Shown here: in pieces, positions 43,486-51,440 of the stretch | Numbering within the stretch: the stretch's first letter is position 1 | Layout: each line of letters begins with the position of its first letter | Assembly (NCBI GenBank): GCA_036654095.1 | Contig: JAVVSR010000005.1 | Coordinates: 1 to 64,000 of the forward strand | Direction: 5' to 3' | DNA from: JAVVSR01 sp036654095 | Lineage (GTDB): Bacteria > Bacillota > Clostridia > Christensenellales > CAG-917 | Length of the DNA: 64,000 bases | Program-made: the position numbers and the translations under genes | Notes under the pieces: generated by a model | Seen by the model: only the letters and a program-made list of their open reading frames with translations | Told to the model about the DNA's origin: nothing | The model's database searches: none

Positions 43486-45522
43486 ATGAATTACTTTTCA
43501 TTTTTAATGTCAATATTTGTTGGAGTATGTTTATGCATTTGCATATTAATGCTAACTTTACATTTGTTTAAAACAGCCAAACACCGAAAACTGTTTTGCA
43601 TAATGGTTTGCATTGCTTTAATATGTTTTATTTTAACTTTCTTTGGCACGTTAACCGCCGTACGTAACGTAGAAACCTTAAGTCCATTTAAACAATTCAT
43701 TACGTTCTTTTGCGTATTTTTAAAGGCTTTAATTGATACCGTTATGCTTTTACAAGCAAGGAGTAACTATAATTATTTTGGTAGTATCGCGCAAAACAAT
43801 ATATGGTTTACCACGGCATACTTTATGATAAATTTTATCATGGTAATTTTTATTTCTATTGCATTTTTAACAATCATTTCTACACGTATAAATAGTTTAA
43901 TTAAAATTTATTTTTCCAATCCGAAAAAAATACATATTTTTACTAACATTAACGACAAAAGTTTAGCGCTTGCAAAAGACATCGCCAAAGATGACAAAAA
44001 CTCATTAATTATATTTATTTCCGAAGTTCTTAAAGCAAAAGACGCGTCAACAAGCACCAATAAGTCATTGATAAAAGAAGGGTTTGCTATTGTATATCTT
44101 GACAACGGCAAAACCTTTTTTGAAAAAATTGGACTTCCTGCAAGATACAATAAAATCCCCGCAAATATTTATATTTTTTCAAACAATGACGCTGAAAACT
44201 TACAATACGCAACGTGCGATTTAATTGAATTTCAAAACAATAAATTGGTCAATATCTATGTGGAACTTGCCGACGCCAACCTGCTCCAAAATAATATTTC
44301 AAGCAATATGACTATATTATCTACTGGCGAGCTTTCGGCTATGGCGCTTGATTTTAAAATGCCACTTTATAAAACAATATCACCAAATGAAATAGTTGAC
44401 GGCTGTGTAAATAAAACTTTACGCCTAGCAATAGTTGGATTTGGCCACACTGGCGAAGCTGTTTTTAAAGAACTATATTGTGGCGGCCAAACAAAAAATT
44501 TGAATATCGAAACCGTTATATTTGACCAAAATATGGACAGTAAAATTGGATTATTTTATGATAAATATCCTTACTTAAAAGCTTCGTCAAAAATTGAAGT
44601 GGTGAATTGCAACTCATTTGACGAAACATTCTTTAGCTACATTAATTCTACTGTATTTGATTATTTTGCAATATCAATGGGCGACGATGCCGTTTCAACT
44701 AAACTCGCAAATCAAATCAATCAAAACTATACTCGAAAAAATGTAAATACAATTATCGCAGTTAAAATCAGAAATAAAACCAATGAACTGCTACTTTCGT
44801 CATCATCGACAATGGTTACTGTGCATTCATTTGGAAATTATAACGACATTTATAATGTTGATAACATAATTCACGAACGGTTTTATGATATTGCAAAAGT
44901 CTATAATTACGCGTATAGCAAAATTTATGACGCTTTATTTAATGAGTGCAAACAAAAATTTGACACAACTAATTCGCTTATTGAATACAAATCAAGTTAT
45001 GAGTACAAAAGCGCAAGTTACAATAGTTTAATTAATGAAATTAAAAATATGGATACACATATTCTTACCGACTGCGCCGAAAAAGAATGGCACAAAACAC
45101 CATTAACTAATCGCAAATCATCACTAGCTAATGCTGAACATTTTTTGCATAAATTGTATTTAGTACAAGCTGAAAACAACACTGATGCCTTAGTTAAATT
45201 GCAAAACAACAGTGCATTACGCAACAATCTTGCCATTACCGAACATCAACGTTGGAACGAGTATTTTATTGCAAACGGATGGAGTCCAATGGATTATAAA
45301 AAACTGCTTTCCAATGAGCAATTTGCAAGTGAACCTAACTGTGACAAACACAAATGGCGTAAAAATGAAAAAAGTATGCAGCACGCCTGCATAGCTTCTT
45401 GGAGCAATTTACAAGAAATAAACGAAATATTTAAACAAAATTATTATATTTACGACTATTTAACAATAGATATTTTAGAAATTTTATTGTCAAAAAACAT
45501 TATCAACTGCTCTATGCTCTAA
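43486..45522 (+). CDS. membrane protein with two Rossmann-like regions and RyR domain
   Basis: The 678-aa protein has four hydrophobic helices (~5-27, 37-57, 69-90, 109-132), then a degenerate Rossmann-like region (~148-300; IHIFTNINDKSLALAKDI) and a second with a clear dinucleotide loop LAIVGFGHTGEAVFKEL (~314-330), the plan of TrkA-N/RCK proteins. The C-terminus is a RyR domain (~581-645: AITEHQRWNEYFIANGW ... KHKWRKNEKSMQHACIASW). Prokaryotic RyR domains are predicted sensors of nucleotide-derived ligands, often next to TIR or channel-like effectors. I infer a ligand-gated membrane effector of the adjacent TIR system. Divergent from the TIR operon; only a weak SD (AAGG). Confidence 0.82.
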   Translation: MNYFSFLMSIFVGVCLCICILMLTLHLFKTAKHRKLFCIMVCIALICFILTFFGTLTAVRNVETLSPFKQFITFFCVFLKALIDTVMLLQARSNYNYFGSIAQNNIWFTTAYFMINFIMVIFISIAFLTIISTRINSLIKIYFSNPKKIHIFTNINDKSLALAKDIAKDDKNSLIIFISEVLKAKDASTSTNKSLIKEGFAIVYLDNGKTFFEKIGLPARYNKIPANIYIFSNNDAENLQYATCDLIEFQNNKLVNIYVELADANLLQNNISSNMTILSTGELSAMALDFKMPLYKTISPNEIVDGCVNKTLRLAIVGFGHTGEAVFKELYCGGQTKNLNIETVIFDQNMDSKIGLFYDKYPYLKASSKIEVVNCNSFDETFFSYINSTVFDYFAISMGDDAVSTKLANQINQNYTRKNVNTIIAVKIRNKTNELLLSSSSTMVTVHSFGNYNDIYNVDNIIHERFYDIAKVYNYAYSKIYDALFNECKQKFDTTNSLIEYKSSYEYKSASYNSLINEIKNMDTHILTDCAEKEWHKTPLTNRKSSLANAEHFLHKLYLVQAENNTDALVKLQNNSALRNNLAITEHQRWNEYFIANGWSPMDYKKLLSNEQFASEPNCDKHKWRKNEKSMQHACIASWSNLQEINEIFKQNYYIYDYLTIDILEILLSKNIINCSML

Positions 45523-45648
45523 TATTTTAAAAATTAAGTATAGAAACTTATTTTTGTTTAAAACTAGCATAAAAAAAGTAAACTGTGTTTTATCAATAAT
45601 TAACAATTTTGTAAAGTATTTTAAGTTACAATAATTCGGGAGAAACAT

Positions 45649-46257
45649 ATGAAAATAGCTATTATACTAAATTCGCCAACATTTACCGAGGAAATTGAGG
45701 AGGAACTTATTATTTGCGCAGATGGCGGTTACCGCCATATTGGCGATAAAATTCCTATCGCGATTGTTGGCGACTTCGACAGTTTGAATAGGGATAAAAT
45801 AGCGATGCCCAAGATGGTGCGCATAATTGAACATCCTGTTGAAAAAAACTATACCGATGGCGAGCTAGCCGTGCGTTATGCCATTGATTTAGGCGCAACT
45901 GAATTAGTGTTATATGGCGCGCTCGGCGGGAAAATTGAACATATTTTAGGCAATTTGGCTTTACTTAAATTAGCAAAAACATTGGGCATTTACGCTGAAA
46001 TACACGAAAAAGGCTTAAATATTTATTATACTGACGATAAAATTGAACTTTCAACAAATCCTAAGGATAGCATTTCAATTCTGCCCTATGGCGGTACTGC
46101 AACAGTTGAAAACAGTTTTGGACTTTACTATCCTCTTATAAATTTAACGCTGAAATCAGACGATACGCGTGGCATATCAAATGTCGCGACGTCAAGTTTA
46201 GCGGGCATTAACGTAATTGCAGGAGCGGTGCTTGTATTCCATTATTTCAGCAAATAG
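45649..46257 (+). CDS. thiN: thiamine pyrophosphokinase
   Basis: Transfers pyrophosphate from ATP to thiamine, giving the cofactor TPP. The 202-aa protein has ICADGGYRHIGDKIPIAIVG, GDFDSL (metal-binding), EKNYTDGELAVRYA and YGALGGKIEHILGNL. The C-terminal thiamine-binding domain ends NVIAGAVLVFHYF. Good SD (CGGGAGAAACAT). No TPP riboswitch is visible in the 126-nt leader. A G/T-rich heptanucleotide array starts right after its stop. Confidence 0.93.
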   Translation: MKIAIILNSPTFTEEIEEELIICADGGYRHIGDKIPIAIVGDFDSLNRDKIAMPKMVRIIEHPVEKNYTDGELAVRYAIDLGATELVLYGALGGKIEHILGNLALLKLAKTLGIYAEIHEKGLNIYYTDDKIELSTNPKDSISILPYGGTATVENSFGLYYPLINLTLKSDDTRGISNVATSSLAGINVIAGAVLVFHYFSK

Positions 46258-46322
46258 TTAGTTGGTTGTGGGTTGTTGGTTGTTGGTTGTTGGTTGTGGG
46301 TTGTTGGTTGTGGGTTGTTGTG
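46258..46322. repeat. G/T-rich 7-bp tandem repeat after the thiN stop
   Basis: From 46261 the sequence is eight heptamers, GTTGGTT or GTGGGTT, followed by a partial unit. It begins within 4 nt of the thiN stop. The GG and GGG runs on the plus strand could form two-tier G-quadruplexes. The remaining ~220 nt before the next terminator holds no supportable gene. Confidence 0.95.
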
Positions 46323-46545
46323 TATTTTAGTAAAATTTATTTTGCTGTTATTCTTGTTTTAACTAGCGGTGCATTATTTTGTAGTTTTAATTATTTAAAT
46401 AGTACTTTTCAAATTATGTTTTTTAACGTAAAATTTGTGACTTGCAACTTGAACATTATTAACTTTTATAACAGTGTTTTATTTTATAGTTTACGATATT
46501 ATATTGTTGTTTTTCCATTTATATCTTTAATTTTGCAATAAAAAA

Positions 46546-46571
46546 ACGCGCCAAGCATTTGCTTGGCGCGT
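46546..46571 (-). terminator. strong intrinsic terminator
   Basis: ACGCGCCAAGC (46546-46556) and GCTTGGCGCGT (46561-46571) form an 11-bp GC-rich stem with an ATTT loop. On the minus strand it is followed by seven T. It ends the leftward unit whose last gene is 46587-46886. Confidence 0.93.
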
Positions 46572-46586
46572 ACTTTTAGTTGTTTA

Positions 46587-46886
46587 TCAATTACCTGTCA
46601 ATTTTAGGATTGCTGGCAATACAATTATAATCGTTACAGCTACACACGCGATAATGTAGGTAACTAAAATCCATTTCTTTTTGCCTTGAACAAAGTTCCA
46701 ACCAACCCAAGCGACAACAAAATAAGACATTAAATTGACTATTGAGCCAATTATACCCGTATTGAAATCACCGCCGACTAGATACAAAATTTCATCTACC
46801 AAAAGTATTAAGCCGCCTACAACTAAAACAATAAACGCTACTAAACCTAGAGTTTGTTGTCCACCTGTTCTGTTCCCTTTTGACAT
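46587..46886 (-). CDS. small membrane protein of unknown function
   Basis: The 99-aa hydrophobic protein has three predicted membrane helices (~13-36, 45-67, 73-95) separated by short loops (DFNTG; QGKKKW). No family recognised. The good SD (AAGGAG) and the strong terminator immediately downstream support a real gene. It follows the rluD-like gene by 41 nt and is probably the last member of that operon. Confidence 0.7.
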   Translation of the reverse strand: MSKGNRTGGQQTLGLVAFIVLVVGGLILLVDEILYLVGGDFNTGIIGSIVNLMSYFVVAWVGWNFVQGKKKWILVTYIIACVAVTIIIVLPAILKLTGN

Positions 46887-46927
46887 AAGTTTGTCTCCTT
46901 AATAAATTTAATGTTTACATATATATG

Positions 46928-47839
46928 CTAATACGTTTTCGGCATTTTGTCAAGCGTCAATTTGAAGTATTCGGGTAAATCTGCCACAAACTCCATAGGT
47001 TGCCCGCTAATTGGATGAATAAAAATCAACTTAAAGGCGTGAAGCAGTTGTCCTTTCAATTTAAACTCATTTGAGCCGCCATAAATACTATCGCCAACAA
47101 CAGGATGATGAATAAATTTTGCATGCACACGAATTTGATGAGTGCGGCCAGTTTTAAGTTCAAACTCTACAAGCGTATACCTGCCATATCGTTTAAGCAC
47201 CTTAAAATGAGTTTCCGCAATACGTCCGTCAGCTACGACGGCCATTTTTTTTCTATCACGCGGACATCTTCCTATCGGTTGATTGATAACGCCGCTATCC
47301 TCTTTTAAGTTGCCATCAACAAGCGCAATATAAAACCGTTTAGCTTCCTTCATTGCTATCGCAGACGAAAGTTTTTTATGCGCTTCATTAGTCTTTGCGA
47401 TGACCAAAAGCCCACTTGTATCCTTATCTAGTCTATGCACAATCCCTGGTCTTATTACGCCATTAATGTTACTTAAAGATTTTAAATTATACAACAACGC
47501 GTTTACAAGTGTACCGCTTTCACTGCCAACAGCTGGGTGAACAACCATACCTTGCGCTTTATTAATGACAGCCAAATAATCGTCTTCATACACAATATCA
47601 ATCGGTATATTTTGAGGTGTGGCATTTAAAGCCTTTGGTTCGGGTAAAGAAAATGTAACAATATCATTAATCTTTATAAAATATCCTGCCCGAGTAGGCT
47701 TTCCATTAACAAGACAACCGCCTTCGTCGCACACGGTTTTAATTTGACTTCGAGAAACATCTTTAAGCGCGTACGTCAAAAAAACATCAAGTCTTTTGCC
47801 AACATCGGAAATATCTGTTGTAAAATTAAAAATTTTCAT
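46928..47839 (-). CDS. rluD: RluD-like large-subunit pseudouridine synthase
   Basis: Modifies uridines in 23S rRNA, probably in the helix-69 region by analogy with RluD. The 303-aa protein has an S4 domain (KRLDVFLTYALKDVSRSQIK), the catalytic HRLDKDTSGLLVIAK (~133-147), RTHQIRVHAKFIHHPVVGD and YGGSNEF. I start at the ATG at 47839, which overlaps the lspA stop region (TAATATG); a longer frame upstream lies inside lspA. lspA followed by rluD is a standard Firmicutes pair (B. subtilis lspA-ylyB). Confidence 0.93.
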   Translation of the reverse strand: MKIFNFTTDISDVGKRLDVFLTYALKDVSRSQIKTVCDEGGCLVNGKPTRAGYFIKINDIVTFSLPEPKALNATPQNIPIDIVYEDDYLAVINKAQGMVVHPAVGSESGTLVNALLYNLKSLSNINGVIRPGIVHRLDKDTSGLLVIAKTNEAHKKLSSAIAMKEAKRFYIALVDGNLKEDSGVINQPIGRCPRDRKKMAVVADGRIAETHFKVLKRYGRYTLVEFELKTGRTHQIRVHAKFIHHPVVGDSIYGGSNEFKLKGQLLHAFKLIFIHPISGQPMEFVADLPEYFKLTLDKMPKTY

Positions 47840-47840
47840 A

Positions 47841-48404
47841 TTATTTATCCGAGTCGTTTTTACCCAACAGGTTTCCGTTTGCATCGGAAGGATACGCCGG
47901 TGGACTTGCCTCGTCCTTCCCGCTGTCGGGTGATTTATCTCCTGACATAAAAAACATAGCGTATACGCAAAGCATAACAGTGCTGACTGTCAAAAAGCAA
48001 TCCGCTAAATTATATGTTGGAAAATTAATAAACTCAGTGTAGATAAAATCACGAACATAACCAAAAACAATGCGGTCATAAAGGTTGCCTAACCCACCCG
48101 CTAAAATCATAACCAAACATATGCGAAAGAATTTACTCTCTTTTTTGCTAAAAAATAAAAAAACAACTAACGCGACCATTGCAATAGCCGTTGCAACAGC
48201 AAGCATACCCGCTCTATCCTTAAAAAGCCCCCAACTTGCGCCGGTATTTTCACTGTAACTGAACGAAATAATATGTTTTATAACAGAGATATCATCAAGC
48301 GTCTGTACCCTGTTGACAACTCCTAAAGCGCTGCAAACCCAGTATTTTGAGCCAATATCCATTGCAAGAATAGCTAAAACAACAATTATTTCATAAATAA
48401 ACAT
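47841..48404 (-). CDS. lspA: lipoprotein signal peptidase LspA
   Basis: Aspartyl membrane protease that removes lipoprotein signal peptides. The 187-aa protein has four membrane helices and the signature blocks FSYSENTGASWGLF, GGLGNLYDR (first catalytic Asp in NLYDRI) and PTYNLADCFL (second catalytic Asp). A hydrophilic ~37-residue C-terminal tail (SGDKSPDSGKDEASPP ...) makes it longer than the usual ~150-165 aa. Its start overlaps the sepF stop by one base. SD AAGAGGAA. Confidence 0.95.
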   Translation of the reverse strand: MFIYEIIVVLAILAMDIGSKYWVCSALGVVNRVQTLDDISVIKHIISFSYSENTGASWGLFKDRAGMLAVATAIAMVALVVFLFFSKKESKFFRICLVMILAGGLGNLYDRIVFGYVRDFIYTEFINFPTYNLADCFLTVSTVMLCVYAMFFMSGDKSPDSGKDEASPPAYPSDANGNLLGKNDSDK

Positions 48405-49009
48405 TACTTTTTATTCCTCTTATCATCGTTGGGTTTAAGGCTATCAACAGGCGACGTAATGGCAACGCCTGCGGGGGTTAGCAAAAAAATCGAATCTCTA
48501 ATACGTTGCATACTTCCGCCTAAGGCATAGATTGCGCCACTTAAGAAGTCTAAAATGCGCTGACCACTTTCACCTTCGACATTTTTAAAATCAACAATAG
48601 CAGGCTCACGACGCCTTAAGTGGTCAATAAGTGTTTGCACATCACCATAACTTGTCGGCGAAAATATAACGACATTACTCATTGAAACCGTTTGAGGAAA
48701 GTTTTGTTGCATTTGCTGAGGAGGTAACTGTTGTTGCAAATTTTGACGATATCCGTTTGCATTTGCTGAAGACTGCGGTTCAATAGGAGGGAGTTGACGT
48801 TCGAGCCTCTCATCTGTATTTCTTGTATTAGGTTTGTCAAAAAACCCGCGTGAACGGTCGCCACGATTTTGCGTATAGCGTTGGTCAAAGTTATTGTCTT
48901 TCATAAAGCCAAAATCACCGCCATTGTTATTGCCGTTATCGCGGCTGTTATCGCTTCTGTCGTTTCTATCGCTTCTGTCGTTACGTCTATCCTTAAAGTA
49001 ATCTGCCAT
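48404..49009 (-). CDS. sepF: cell division protein SepF
   Basis: Membrane-bound partner of FtsZ that shapes the septum. The 201-aa protein has an unusually long charged, low-complexity N-terminal region with DRSDRND repeats and Gln-rich stretches (QQQLPPQQMQQ). The SepF core (~112-185) follows: VVIFSPTSYGDVQTLIDHLR, AIVDFKNVEGESGQRILDFL and GAIYALGGSMQRI. The N-terminal membrane-binding amphipathic helix of typical SepF is not obvious. It follows ylmE by 6 nt, the common ylmE-sepF order. Confidence 0.9.
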   Translation of the reverse strand: MADYFKDRRNDRSDRNDRSDNSRDNGNNNGGDFGFMKDNNFDQRYTQNRGDRSRGFFDKPNTRNTDERLERQLPPIEPQSSANANGYRQNLQQQLPPQQMQQNFPQTVSMSNVVIFSPTSYGDVQTLIDHLRRREPAIVDFKNVEGESGQRILDFLSGAIYALGGSMQRIRDSIFLLTPAGVAITSPVDSLKPNDDKRNKK

Positions 49010-49015
49010 AAGCCC

Positions 49016-49702
49016 TCATCTTTCGCCAAAAATTGCCCTGCCAAGCCTTATAATATTAGCGCCATATTTTACCGCAAAGCGATAATCATTGCTCATACCA
49101 GCTGACAGATAACAAATATTCGCATTTTTAACTTTAGTTTCTTTTAGTTTATCATAAACATCACGTAATTGCAAATAAAAGTTGTCAAGTGCCAAAAAAT
49201 CAACATTGGGCATAACGGCCATAAGCCCCTTAATTTTAATATTGTCAAGATTTTCAAGACTTTTTGCAAAATTTTCAACTTCATCTAAAAAAACTCCGCC
49301 TTTTGCAACTTCGCGCCCGATGTTCACCTCAATTAAAACATCTTGAGTTTTACCAATTTTTTTTGCTTGTTTATCTATTTCGATTGCAAGACTAAGCCTA
49401 TCCACTGAATGAATTAAACTAACTTTATCAATGATATATTTAACCTTATTGGTTTGAAGTTGTCCAATAAAGTGCCAATCTATACTTTTATCATACTTTT
49501 CGCATAACTCCTGAACGCGATTTTCGCCAACGCATTTAATATTCGTATTGGCAATTAAAAATTGTATTCGCTCAATAGGCATAGTTTTAGACGCGCCTAA
49601 AATAGTTAGGTCGTCAAAATTTCGGTTAGCCTCGCGACAAGCCGTTTTTATTTCATTTATACAATATTGATAATTTTCTAAAAGTTTTATCTCGCTAATC
49701 AT
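49016..49702 (-). CDS. ylmE: YggS/YlmE-family PLP homeostasis protein
   Basis: Pyridoxal-phosphate-binding TIM-barrel protein that buffers PLP. The 228-aa protein shows ILGASKTMPIERIQFLI (PLP Lys), GENRVQELCEKYD, WHFIGQLQTNKVKYI, EVNIGREVAKGGV, GLMAVMP and LSAGMSNDYRFAVKYGANIIRLGRAIFG. It is the first gene upstream of sepF. No SD is visible before the ATG; instead a 9-bp inverted repeat abuts the start codon (see 49703-49729). Confidence 0.95.
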   Translation of the reverse strand: MISEIKLLENYQYCINEIKTACREANRNFDDLTILGASKTMPIERIQFLIANTNIKCVGENRVQELCEKYDKSIDWHFIGQLQTNKVKYIIDKVSLIHSVDRLSLAIEIDKQAKKIGKTQDVLIEVNIGREVAKGGVFLDEVENFAKSLENLDNIKIKGLMAVMPNVDFLALDNFYLQLRDVYDKLKETKVKNANICYLSAGMSNDYRFAVKYGANIIRLGRAIFGER

Positions 49703-49729
49703 AGCTTAAAGCGTATCACACTTTAAGCT
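49703..49729 (-). promoter_or_regulatory. hairpin abutting the ylmE start codon
   Basis: AGCTTAAAG (49703-49711) and CTTTAAGCT (49721-49729) form a perfect 9-bp inverted repeat with a 9-nt loop, ending exactly at the ylmE ATG. There is no T-run, so a terminator is unlikely. It replaces the expected SD region. Confidence 0.5.
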
Positions 49730-49787
49730 AAATTGCAAGATATTTAAAAAAGATGATAATATTTCACTTAATATAAGCACTTAGTGC

Positions 49788-50435
49788 TTAATATGTAGTA
49801 CTTGCGCACTCCTCTGCATTTTCATTTGCTGAAGCAATTTTATTTACCGAAACTTCATAAGCTATTTTTGTAATGGTTTCGCCGTCAATAAGTTTTTGAT
49901 ATTCGCGGCTTTGAATACGTCCTGAAACCGTAATTTGCTCGCCAATCTGAAAGTTTTGCGAGTAGCGAGCGTTTCTGCCCCAAGCAATGCAGGGGATATA
50001 ATCCGACTTATTATAAGCGCGGTTGACAGCCAATAAAATATCGCATATTTCACGTTTAAATGGAGTTGTTCTATAAATAGTTGGTTTACAAACGTAGCCT
50101 GTTAATTCAATAATATTAGGATTTCTTTCTTCGTCGTACTCTAAAATTTCACGAACGAAAACAGTTAGCATTAATCGACTTTTACTTTCCTCAAGTTTAT
50201 TGTAACTTCTAAATTGCCCTTCGACACACAATGTTTCGTTGAGGATAATTTCGTTATCTTTAAAAAGTCGTTCCGAAATAGTTACAGGGATAATATCTTC
50301 TTGTTCCGAAATGCGTTTAACCGCTAATCTCACCTCGTAAAAGCCCTCGCCCATCACATCGTGACTAAAAGTTGGTTTGCTGATAACTCGACCTGTTAAG
50401 TACACCTTGTTGTTGTTCATCTGTTCATAATTCAT
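49788..50435 (-). CDS. tandem OB-fold single-stranded DNA-binding-like protein
   Basis: 215 aa from the ATG at 50435 (GGAGG 6 nt upstream). There are two OB-fold-like halves: ~8-105 (NKVYLTGRVISKPTFSHD ... CVEGQFRSYNK) and ~118-200 (NIIELTGYVCKPTIYRT ... SDYIPCIAWGRNARYSQNF ... VSGRIQSREYQK). The second is the more SSB-like (W in CIAWG). It lacks the acidic DDDIPF tail of canonical SSB, so it is not the housekeeping SSB. Role unknown; it follows pdaB by 31 nt. Confidence 0.75.
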   Translation of the reverse strand: MNYEQMNNNKVYLTGRVISKPTFSHDVMGEGFYEVRLAVKRISEQEDIIPVTISERLFKDNEIILNETLCVEGQFRSYNKLEESKSRLMLTVFVREILEYDEERNPNIIELTGYVCKPTIYRTTPFKREICDILLAVNRAYNKSDYIPCIAWGRNARYSQNFQIGEQITVSGRIQSREYQKLIDGETITKIAYEVSVNKIASANENAEECASTTY

Positions 50436-50466
50436 AAAAAGCCTCCACAATAGTTTTTCATATAAT

Positions 50467-51243
50467 TTATCGAATAATCTCTTTATTAATGTGCTGAACT
50501 CCGCTGTTGTCAATAGTAAAATTTTTAGTGGCAACCATTTCGTCAAGCGAAACCATTTTATAACCTTTTGTATGTAACATCGCCAAGATGATTGGTAACG
50601 CCTCCAAAATATAATCGCTATTATTATGGAAAAGTATTATCGAACCATTTTGTACGCGCGACAACACGCGTTGCGCAATTTCTTTGCTTTGGATACCTTT
50701 CCAATCAAGCGAGTCAACGCTCCATTGAATAGCAACCATATCAAGCGCCTCGATACACTCGATAAGTTTATTATCGTAGTCACCAAAAGGCGGTCTAAAA
50801 AATTTGGGAGTTTTGCCCGTCAGCTCACGCAACTGCGTGTTTACCGTCGAAATTTCGCGGTTAATATCCTCTTTATTGAGTTTACTCATATTAAGATGGT
50901 TGTTGCTGTGATTTCCGATTTCAAATCCACAATCAGAAATATATTTAGTTTCAGCAGGATATCTTGTTATCCAAAAACCCACTAAAAAAAACGTAGCATC
51001 TGCATCAAATTTCTTTAACAACTCAATTATGCCTCGTGTCTTATCCGCGCCCCAAGCAGCGTCAAAAGTCAACGCTACTTTTTTTTCCTCAGTACTCACC
51101 GAGTACACTGGAAGTTTTTTATTGCTTTTTACTGAAAATACCGCTTGCGCTCCCGTCGTGCCAATCATCGTAACCAACGCTACAAGCAGTATAATCACTA
51201 AGGTTATTTGTATAATATTTTTACTTTTAACTACGACAAACAT
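50467..51243 (-). CDS. pdaB: PdaB-like polysaccharide deacetylase
   Basis: NodB-type deacetylase, probably acting on spore cortex peptidoglycan. The 258-aa protein has an N-terminal signal anchor (~10-32, IIQITLVIILLVALVTMIG) and the NodB domain: KKVALTFDAAWG (Asp; the AAWG variant is PdaB-like), GNHSNNHL (HxxxH metal ligands), FFRPPFGDYD and WSVDSLDWKG. A late SIILFHNN motif completes the site. SD AGGAGAG. A Spo0A-box-like sequence lies 69 nt upstream. Confidence 0.85.
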   Translation of the reverse strand: MFVVVKSKNIIQITLVIILLVALVTMIGTTGAQAVFSVKSNKKLPVYSVSTEEKKVALTFDAAWGADKTRGIIELLKKFDADATFFLVGFWITRYPAETKYISDCGFEIGNHSNNHLNMSKLNKEDINREISTVNTQLRELTGKTPKFFRPPFGDYDNKLIECIEALDMVAIQWSVDSLDWKGIQSKEIAQRVLSRVQNGSIILFHNNSDYILEALPIILAMLHTKGYKMVSLDEMVATKNFTIDNSGVQHINKEIIR

Positions 51244-51311
51244 TCTACTCTCCTATCATAAAATATTAACGACTAATTTGTATGACAACTTTTAAATTAT
51301 ATTGTCAATTA

Positions 51312-51319
51312 TTGTCGAA
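51312..51319. promoter_or_regulatory. Spo0A-box-like sequence upstream of pdaB
   Basis: TTGTCGAA on the plus strand, 69 nt before the pdaB start. Eight-base match; low specificity on its own. Confidence 0.25.
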
Positions 51320-51371
51320 TTTTGTAAATCCATTTTCATTCATGACTTATTAATAAATATATGAAAGCGCA

Positions 51372-51400
51372 TTAAAAAAAATCCCAAATTATTGGGATTT
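51372..51400 (-). terminator. terminator of the pur-ygiQ unit
   Basis: AAATCCCAA (51379-51387) pairs with TTGGGATTT (51392-51400). On the minus strand the stem is followed by a run of eight T, 41 nt after the ygiQ stop. Confidence 0.85.
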
Positions 51401-51440
51401 ATATTGAAAATTAAATATTTTTTATTTGTCGTAATTTAAC

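Noticed and set aside
36427..45522. Prophage or integrative element
   Set aside because: No integrase, transposase, phage structural gene or att duplication was found.
45523..45648. TPP riboswitch before thiN
   Set aside because: No conserved TPP aptamer sequence or paired arms were recognised.
46266..46541. 91-aa frame rich in Trp/Val/Gly
   Set aside because: Its start lies in the G/T heptamer array and the rest is AT-rich non-coding sequence; no SD.
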